Shown: positions 9,791 through 15,564 of the stretch, piece by piece | How the letters are laid out: every line of letters starts with the position of its first letter | Position numbering within the stretch: position 1 is the stretch's first letter | Source of the DNA: Pseudomonadota bacterium | GTDB taxonomy: Bacteria; Pseudomonadota; Alphaproteobacteria; Acetobacterales; Acetobacteraceae | Reading direction: 5' to 3' | DNA length: 15,564 bases | Assembly: GCA_021779655.1 (NCBI GenBank) | Contig: JAJYAF010000010.1 | Location: forward strand, 1 to 15,564 | Notes under the pieces: generated by a model | What the model was told of the DNA's origin: nothing | Database searches by the model: none | Seen by the model: the letters and a program-made list of their open reading frames with translations, nothing else | Translations under genes and position numbers: made by a program

Positions 9791-9863
9791 GGATTTCGCG
9801 GTAGCGCCAGCGCGGGCGCCGTGTCAAAGGAACAGGACTTCAATTCGGGTATCGGAGTATGTC
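9791..9863. promoter_or_regulatory. Divergent intergenic region between glmU and gph
   Basis: These 73 bases separate two genes transcribed away from each other, so promoters for both the glmUS unit and gph should lie here or in the adjoining coding ends. No hexamer pair is convincing by eye. The glmU-proximal part contains a 5-base GC-rich inverted repeat (GCGCC 9804-9808, GGCGC 9815-9819) of doubtful meaning. The assignment rests on gene orientation only. Confidence 0.4.
9854..9857 (+). promoter_or_regulatory. Ribosome binding site of gph
   Basis: GGAG lies 6 bases before the ATG at 9864. This selects that ATG rather than the far upstream in-frame ATG at 9726, which falls inside glmU on the opposite strand. 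Confidence 0.6.
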
Positions 9864-10553
9864 ATGCCGGCCATATCCGCCGTGGTTTTCGACTTGGATG
9901 GCACGCTGGTCGATTCGCTCCCCGATCTGCGGGCAGCGTTGAACCGCCTGCTTGCCGCGCGCGGGCTTGCACCCCTTGCCGCGCCAAAGGTGCGGGAAAT
10001 GGTGGGGGACGGCGCGAAACGGCTGGTGGAACGCGCCTTCGCGGCGCACGGGCGGGCAGCGGGGCCGGACGACCTCGCTGATTTTCTAGCCGATTACGAG
10101 GCGAATTGCGCCCTCGCAACCCGCGTTTATCCGGGCATCCCAGAGGCGCTGGAAACCCTTGCCGCGCACGGCCACAGGCTTGCAGTCTGTACCAACAAGC
10201 CGGCGGCGGCAACGCGCAGCCTGCTCGATGCACTTGGCCTTACGGGGTTTTTCGGCGCGGTCGTCGGAGGCGATTCAACGCCCTATCGCAAGCCGGACCC
10301 ACGCCATCTGGCCCAGGCGATCAGCGGTCTTGGCGCGGTTTCGGGCGTGATGGTGGGTGACCACGCGAACGATATCCTTGCCGCGCGCGGGCTGCCCATT
10401 CCCTCGATCTTCGTCACCTGGGGTTATGGCCGGGCGCAAGGCGATTTTACCGCGCTCGACGCCAGCGAACTGCCAGGCATTGTCGCGGAAATCGCGCGCT
10501 CCCGTCCAACGCTTTCAGCCGGTCCTGGCCTGGGGACGCCCTATCAGCCGTAA
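9864..10553 (+). CDS. gph: Phosphoglycolate phosphatase-like HAD hydrolase (Gph)
   Basis: A 229-residue HAD-superfamily subfamily IA phosphatase, predicted to dephosphorylate 2-phosphoglycolate, a product of oxidative DNA 3'-end damage and of Rubisco oxygenation where present. Motif I is VFDLDGTLVDS (nucleophile D10, acid/base D12). Motif II contains CTNKP (T110). Motif III is YRKPDP (K143). Motif IV is VGDHANDILAA (D166, D170). The cap region carries MVGDGAKRLVERAF, close to the Gph pattern. The start at 9864 is chosen because the family N-terminus begins there and a GGAG precedes it. It lies divergent to glmU and 73 bases upstream of the Rrf2 gene on the same strand. HAD substrate assignment is uncertain: a sugar-phosphate phosphatase such as MupP is an alternative. 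Confidence 0.85.
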   Translation: MPAISAVVFDLDGTLVDSLPDLRAALNRLLAARGLAPLAAPKVREMVGDGAKRLVERAFAAHGRAAGPDDLADFLADYEANCALATRVYPGIPEALETLAAHGHRLAVCTNKPAAATRSLLDALGLTGFFGAVVGGDSTPYRKPDPRHLAQAISGLGAVSGVMVGDHANDILAARGLPIPSIFVTWGYGRAQGDFTALDASELPGIVAEIARSRPTLSAGPGLGTPYQP

Positions 10554-10556
10554 AGG

Positions 10557-10611
10557 TTGACGTGACCCGGTTCATAGCCCATATGCAATCAGGACTTTTT
10601 AGGTCCACAAT
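10557..10611 (+). promoter_or_regulatory. Candidate promoter region of the Rrf2-suf operon
   Basis: The 73 bases between gph and the regulator are AT-richer than their surroundings. TTGACG (10557-10562) is a good -35 match, but the best -10 at normal spacing is only CATATG (10580-10585). CACAAT (10606-10611) resembles a -10 without a good -35, which would be compatible with an activator or weak promoter. The position upstream of a five-gene operon makes a promoter likely; the exact elements are uncertain. Confidence 0.3.
10592..10606 (+). promoter_or_regulatory. Candidate operator: inverted repeat GGAC-N7-GTCC upstream of the Rrf2 gene
   Basis: GGAC (10592-10595) and GTCC (10603-10606) form a perfect 4-base inverted repeat around an AT-rich centre, with additional symmetric pairs at 10597/10601, 10589/10609 and 10587/10611. 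It ends 20 bases before the regulator's ATG, where a homodimeric Rrf2 repressor controlling its own operon would be expected to bind. The sequence does not fit the E. coli IscR type 2 consensus (the CC to GG spacing is wrong), so the link to this regulator is inference. Confidence 0.35.
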
Positions 10612-10626
10612 AGGAATGCGGCAGAC

Positions 10627-11094
10627 ATGTTAAGGCTATCCCGTCTTACCGATTACGCCGTCGTGGCGCTCGTGCGGCTGGGGCGGGCGGAGGGTATGGA
10701 AACCACGCCCGGCATCGCCGCCGCCACAGGCATTCCGGAGCCTACGGTGGCGAAGGTGCTGAAGGCGCTGGCCAATGCCGGGCTCGTGCTTTCGCATCGC
10801 GGCGCGCGGGGCGGCTACCGCCTGGCCAAATCGCTGCGCGCCATTCCGGTGGCCGATGTCATTGCCGCCATCGACGGACCCATCGCGCTTACCTCCTGCG
10901 TGGATGGCGCGATGGGCTGCGAGAGCCAGTCGCTCTGTCCGGTGGCGGGCCGCTGGGATCCGGTCAATCTCGCTATTCGCGAGGCGCTGAAGGCGATCAG
11001 CCTCGCGGATATGGAAGCCGCCACAATCCCCCGGGCACTGCGGCCGGCCGCCGGCCTTCCTGCGGCATCGCCCGGTGCCGCACTCGTTGAATGA
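10627..11094 (+). CDS. Rrf2-family transcriptional regulator of the suf operon (IscR/SufR-like)
   Basis: A 155-residue Rrf2 protein with an N-terminal winged helix (MLRLSRLTDYAV; IPEPTVAKVLKALANAGLV recognition region; HRGARGGYRLAK wing) and a cluster-binding loop. Three cysteines, C91, C98 and C104 (spacing C-x6-C-x5-C), nearly coincide with the [2Fe-2S] ligands of E. coli IscR (92, 98, 104). IscR's His107 is replaced by A107, while D9 aligns by eye with the Asp ligand of NsrR-type Rrf2 proteins. As first gene of the suf operon, it probably senses Fe-S status and represses or tunes suf transcription. It ends 9 bases before sufB. A candidate operator lies 20-35 bases upstream. It could be co-transcribed with gph, whose stop is 73 bases away. 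The C-terminal 25 or so residues, rich in Ala and Pro, look disordered. Confidence 0.92.
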   Translation: MLRLSRLTDYAVVALVRLGRAEGMETTPGIAAATGIPEPTVAKVLKALANAGLVLSHRGARGGYRLAKSLRAIPVADVIAAIDGPIALTSCVDGAMGCESQSLCPVAGRWDPVNLAIREALKAISLADMEAATIPRALRPAAGLPAASPGAALVE

Positions 11095-11103
11095 GGTTGC
11101 CTG

Positions 11104-12555
<1,452 letters not shown>

Positions 12556-12557
12556 CA

Positions 12558-13301
12558 ATGCTGGAAATCAGGAACCTTTCCGCCGCCATCGAGGGCAAGG
12601 AGATTTTGCGCGGCGTGAATCTGACCGTGCCGGATGGTGAAATTCACGCCATCATGGGTCCCAACGGCGCCGGCAAGTCAACGCTTTCCTATGTTTTGTC
12701 GGGGCGCGAAGGCTACACCGTCACCGGCGGCAGCGTGTTGTTCAATGGCCAGGATATTCTTGAGCTAAAGCCGGAGGAACGCGCGGTGGCGGGGATTTTC
12801 CTTGCCTTCCAGTATCCGGTGGAACTGCCCGGTGTCGGCAACGCCAATTTCATCCGCACCGCTGTCAACGCGGTACGCCGGGCGCGGGGAGAGCCGGAGC
12901 TGGATGCCGTGGCGTTTCTGAAAACCGCGCGCGCCGAGCTGAAGAAACTCTCGATGCCGGACGATATGCTGAAGCGCAATGTCAATGTCGGATTCTCAGG
13001 CGGCGAGAAGAAGCGCAACGAGGTGCTGCAAATGGCGCTCCTCAAGCCGCGCCTTGCCATTCTGGACGAAACCGATTCCGGTCTCGATATCGATGCGCTG
13101 CGGATCGTGGGAGAAGGGGTGAACACGCTGCGCGGCCCGCAATTCTCGGCGCTTCTTATCACTCACTACCAGCGCCTGCTGGACATCATCGTCCCGGATC
13201 GCGTGCATGTGCTCGCGGCCGGCCGCATCGTGCGCTCCGGCGGGCCGGAACTGGCGCTGGAACTGGAAGCCCATGGCTATGCGGGGCAGGAGGCGGCCTG
13301 A
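12558..13301 (+). CDS. sufC: SufC, ABC-type ATPase of the SufBCD complex
   Basis: A soluble ABC ATPase of 247 residues that binds SufB and SufD and drives the conformational change needed for cluster assembly. It shows Walker A GPNGAGKST (34-42, K40), a Q-loop in AFQYPVELPGV, the signature SGGEKKRNE (147-155), Walker B AILDETDSGLD (D170, E171) and the switch His in ITHYQR (H203). The ETDSGLD form is characteristic of SufC. It has no membrane segments, as expected. The ATG is 2 bases after the sufB stop; a weak GGTAGG (12546-12551) precedes it by 6 bases. An upstream in-frame ATG at 12408 lies inside sufB and is not used. The stop overlaps the sufD start (TGATG). Confidence 0.98.
   Translation: MLEIRNLSAAIEGKEILRGVNLTVPDGEIHAIMGPNGAGKSTLSYVLSGREGYTVTGGSVLFNGQDILELKPEERAVAGIFLAFQYPVELPGVGNANFIRTAVNAVRRARGEPELDAVAFLKTARAELKKLSMPDDMLKRNVNVGFSGGEKKRNEVLQMALLKPRLAILDETDSGLDIDALRIVGEGVNTLRGPQFSALLITHYQRLLDIIVPDRVHVLAAGRIVRSGGPELALELEAHGYAGQEAA
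13288..13293 (+). promoter_or_regulatory. Strong ribosome binding site of sufD
   Basis: A perfect AGGAGG within the end of sufC, 7 bases before the sufD ATG at 13301. It fixes the unusually short N-terminus of SufD, since no in-frame ATG with such a site occurs upstream. Confidence 0.75.
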
Positions 13302-14416
13302 TGAACGCGCTGCCCACCCGCAAGCTGGAAGACTGGCGCTATACCGATCTCAGGCCCCTGAGCAGCATCAGCTTCAGCAGCATAGGCTTCGCGGAATCGG
13401 CGATGGCCGAAGCACCGGCCGATCTGCCGGATCTCGGCTTGCCGCGCCTGGTTTTCATCAACGGCATGTTCTCGGCCAAGGCCTCGACACCGTTTCCGTT
13501 CACCACGGATTTCGCCCAGGTGGCGGAAGCTTCCGACCAGCCGCTTGCGATCATCAATGCCGAACATGCGCGCGATGGTGCCAGCATTGTCGTGCCGGAG
13601 GGCCGCGATGCCGGGGCGGTGCTGCTGCTCTCCTATGCGAAGGCTGCTCATCCGGTCGCCCTTCATCCCCGTCACCGGATCACCCTGGGCGCGGGCGCCA
13701 GGCTCACTTTGATTGAAATCGCCATGGGGCAGGGGGTATACTGGCATAATCCGGTTACCGACATTTCCCTGCATGAGGGCGCAAGCCTCAGGCACTACCG
13801 GCACCAGAACGAAAGCGCGGAGGCGTTCCATCTCGCGACCATTCGCGCCAAGATCGCGCAGTCGGCCTCTTATGAAAGCTTCTCCCTGGTGCAGGGAGCG
13901 CAGCTTTCGCGCGTGGAATTCCGCCCCTCGCTGCTTGGTCCGCATGCCGCCGTGCAGTTGAATGCCGCGCAGTTGCTGCGCTCTCGGCAGCATGCGGATT
14001 TCACCTCCATCGTGCAGCACGACGCCCCGGCCTGCACGTCCCGCCAGGTGGTGAAATCGGTGCTGGACGATCAGGCGCGCGGCGTGTTCCAGGGCCGGAT
14101 TGAGGTGGCCCGTGCCGCGCAGAAGACCGACGGCTATCAGATGAACCGCGCGCTTCTGCTCTCCGGCGAGGCGGAGATGGATATCAAGCCGGAGCTGGAA
14201 ATTTTTGCCGATGATGTGAAATGCAGCCACGGCGCCACGATCGGCGCGCTCGATGCCGAGCAGCTTTTCTATCTGCGCAGCCGCGGCATCGCGCAGGCGC
14301 AGGCGCGGGCCATGCTGATCCGCGCCTTTCTGTGGGAAGCGCTGGAACTGGTGGATAACGTGGCGGCAACCCAGTGCTTTGAAGCCGCGATGGAAAACTG
14401 GTGGACCGTCCGATGA
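13301..14416 (+). CDS. sufD: SufD, Fe-S cluster assembly protein
   Basis: SufD is the SufB paralogue that completes SufBC2D and helps iron entry and cluster formation. The 371-residue protein has the N-terminal LPTRKLEDWRYTDLRPL motif, a central beta-helix core, and the diagnostic C-terminal KCSHGATIGALDAEQLFYLRSRGI. There H310 corresponds to the essential His360 of E. coli SufD at the interface with SufB Cys405. It is about 50 residues shorter than E. coli SufD (423). Much of the loss is at the N-terminus, where the helical segment normally preceding the RKLEDW-type motif is missing. The start is well supported by a perfect AGGAGG and a one-base overlap with sufC. Its own end overlaps sufS by 4 bases (ATGA). 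Confidence 0.96.
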   Translation: MNALPTRKLEDWRYTDLRPLSSISFSSIGFAESAMAEAPADLPDLGLPRLVFINGMFSAKASTPFPFTTDFAQVAEASDQPLAIINAEHARDGASIVVPEGRDAGAVLLLSYAKAAHPVALHPRHRITLGAGARLTLIEIAMGQGVYWHNPVTDISLHEGASLRHYRHQNESAEAFHLATIRAKIAQSASYESFSLVQGAQLSRVEFRPSLLGPHAAVQLNAAQLLRSRQHADFTSIVQHDAPACTSRQVVKSVLDDQARGVFQGRIEVARAAQKTDGYQMNRALLLSGEAEMDIKPELEIFADDVKCSHGATIGALDAEQLFYLRSRGIAQAQARAMLIRAFLWEALELVDNVAATQCFEAAMENWWTVR

Positions 14417-15564
14417 GCGTGGCCCTGCAAAACCGTGCCGCTTTCGATCCTGCCGCCATTCGCGCGGATTTTCCCATTTTGGCCGAGCAGGTGCATGGCA
14501 GGAAGCTCGTTTTCCTCGACAGCGCCGCTTCCGCGCAGAAGCCGAGGCCGGTGATCGATGCCATGGTTCATGCCATGGAGCATCAATATGCCAATGTGCA
14601 TCGCGGCCTGCACTGGATGTCGGAACGGACATCGGATGCCTATGAGGCCGTGCGCGACAAGGTGGCCGGGCTGATCAACGCCGGGGCGCGGGAAGAAATC
14701 GTTTTCACCCGCAACGGCACGGAATCCATCAACCTGGTGGCCTACAGCTATGGCCGCACGGCACTTTCGCCCGGCGATGCGGTGGCGGTTTCGGAAATGG
14801 AGCACCACGCCAATCTGGTGCCCTGGCAGATGCTGCGCGATGCCCATGGCACGGAATTGCGGATCGTGAAGATCACCGACGGCGGCGAGATCGATTTCGA
14901 ATCGCTCGCCGCCGTCTTTGCCGACGGCCGGGTGAAGCTTCTGGCCGTCACCCATATGTCCAACGTGCTGGGCACCTATACGCCGGTGGAAAGGCTGGCC
15001 GCTTTCGCCCATGCGCATGGCGCGAAAATTCTGCTGGATGGCTGCCAGGCCATCGTGCACCGCGCGGTGGACGTGCGGGCGATCGACGCGGATTTTTATG
15101 TATTCTCCGGGCATAAGCTCTATGGCCCTTCGGGTATCGGCGTACTTTACGCCAAGGCCGGGATTCTCGATTCCATGCCGCCCTTCATGGGCGGCGGCGA
15201 CATGATCGCCTCGGTCTCCTACGCGCGCTCCACCTGGGCGAAACCACCGCAGCGGTTCGAAGCCGGAACGCCGGCGATTCTGGAGACGATCGGCCTGGGT
15301 GCCGCCATCGATTACGTGCAGGCGATCGGCTTCGACGCCATCGCCGCGCATGAACGCGCGCTGACCGACCATGCGCTGGCGAAGCTTTCGGAAATCGAAG
15401 GGCTTCGCATTCTGGGCCACGCGCAGGATCGCGGCGGGGTGATCTCGTTCACCCTGGAAGGCGCGCATGCGCATGATATCGCCACCTTGCTGGACCGCCA
15501 GGGCATCGCCGTGCGCGCCGGGCACCACTGCGCCGAGCCGCTGATGGGCCGGCTTGGTGTTACC
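14413..15564 (+). CDS. sufS: SufS, PLP-dependent cysteine desulfurase (3' end missing)
   Basis: The frame is open from the ATG at 14413 to the window end, giving 384 residues without a stop; about 25-30 residues should be missing from a family length near 410. SufS is a class V aminotransferase-fold enzyme that converts cysteine to alanine and passes the persulfide to SufE or SufU and then SufB. It shows FLDSAASAQKPRPVIDAM and YANVHRG at the N-terminus, MEHHANLVPWQ in the PLP-binding region, LLDGCQ, the Schiff-base lysine in FSGHKLYGPSGIG (K235) and the catalytic loop RAGHHCAEPLM (C373, matching E. coli C364). This loop marks it as SufS-type rather than IscS-type. It starts inside the sufD stop (ATGA), so translation is coupled. 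No sulfur acceptor gene is visible before the window ends. Confidence 0.97.
   Translation, partial: MSVALQNRAAFDPAAIRADFPILAEQVHGRKLVFLDSAASAQKPRPVIDAMVHAMEHQYANVHRGLHWMSERTSDAYEAVRDKVAGLINAGAREEIVFTRNGTESINLVAYSYGRTALSPGDAVAVSEMEHHANLVPWQMLRDAHGTELRIVKITDGGEIDFESLAAVFADGRVKLLAVTHMSNVLGTYTPVERLAAFAHAHGAKILLDGCQAIVHRAVDVRAIDADFYVFSGHKLYGPSGIGVLYAKAGILDSMPPFMGGGDMIASVSYARSTWAKPPQRFEAGTPAILETIGLGAAIDYVQAIGFDAIAAHERALTDHALAKLSEIEGLRILGHAQDRGGVISFTLEGAHAHDIATLLDRQGIAVRAGHHCAEPLMGRLGVT

Noticed and set aside
9804..9819. GC-rich hairpin GCGCC-N6-GGCGC in the glmU leader
   Set aside because: The stem is only 5 bases with no U-tract; such repeats arise easily at this GC content.
8771..10081. Open frame of 436 codons on the plus strand opposite glmU and running into gph
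   Set aside because: It overlaps two confident genes in other frames, has His/Arg-rich antisense composition and no family motif.
10574..10598. E. coli IscR type 2 site in the suf promoter region
   Set aside because: The CC and GG elements are 11 or 12 bases apart instead of 13, and the flanking A and T positions do not all fit.
13277..15528. Two long minus-strand open frames (451 and 419 codons) opposite sufD and sufS
   Set aside because: Both are shadows of conserved suf genes in GC-rich DNA, with no domain signature or ribosome binding site.

Overview
The window is chromosomal housekeeping DNA from a high-GC alphaproteobacterium. The AddAB recombination nuclease, the pairing of addA with trxA, the SUF-type Fe-S operon headed by an Rrf2 regulator and the codon bias all fit Alphaproteobacteria. 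Acetobacteraceae or other Rhodospirillales-like bacteria seem the best guess, but this is inference from gene order and protein character, not a database match. Coding density is very high: no stretch above 100 bases lacks a gene. I saw no tRNA, rRNA, CRISPR array, insertion sequence or phage gene.

Layout. (1) 1-6621, plus strand: the 3' part of addB, addA (overlapping addB by 20 bases), trxA, and a small YciA-like hot-dog acyl-CoA thioesterase that starts 1 base after trxA ends. (2) 6675-9790, minus strand: glmU followed by glmS, overlapping by one base (TAATG). They supply UDP-N-acetylglucosamine for peptidoglycan and lipopolysaccharide. This block converges on the thioesterase gene and diverges from gph. 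(3) 9864-10553, plus strand: a phosphoglycolate-phosphatase-like HAD hydrolase (gph). (4) 10627-15564, plus strand: an Rrf2/IscR-like regulator followed by sufB, sufC, sufD and sufS. The last is cut by the window end before its stop codon. Gaps and overlaps inside this operon are 9 bases, 2 bases, a 1-base overlap and a 4-base overlap.

How the genes work together. AddA and AddB form a helicase-nuclease that resects double-strand DNA breaks for RecA. TrxA is the general dithiol reductant. GlmS and GlmU provide the first and the last two steps of UDP-GlcNAc synthesis. SufS removes sulfur from cysteine, and SufB-SufC-SufD is the ATP-driven scaffold on which Fe-S clusters form. The Rrf2 protein carries three cysteines placed as in Fe-S-sensing IscR and probably adjusts the operon to cluster demand.

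I found no convincing undescribed system. The points most worth a second look are the likely non-IscR fourth cluster ligand in the Rrf2 regulator, a short inverted repeat in its promoter region, a cysteine cluster in an AddB that otherwise shows no cysteine, and a SufD with a very short N-terminus.
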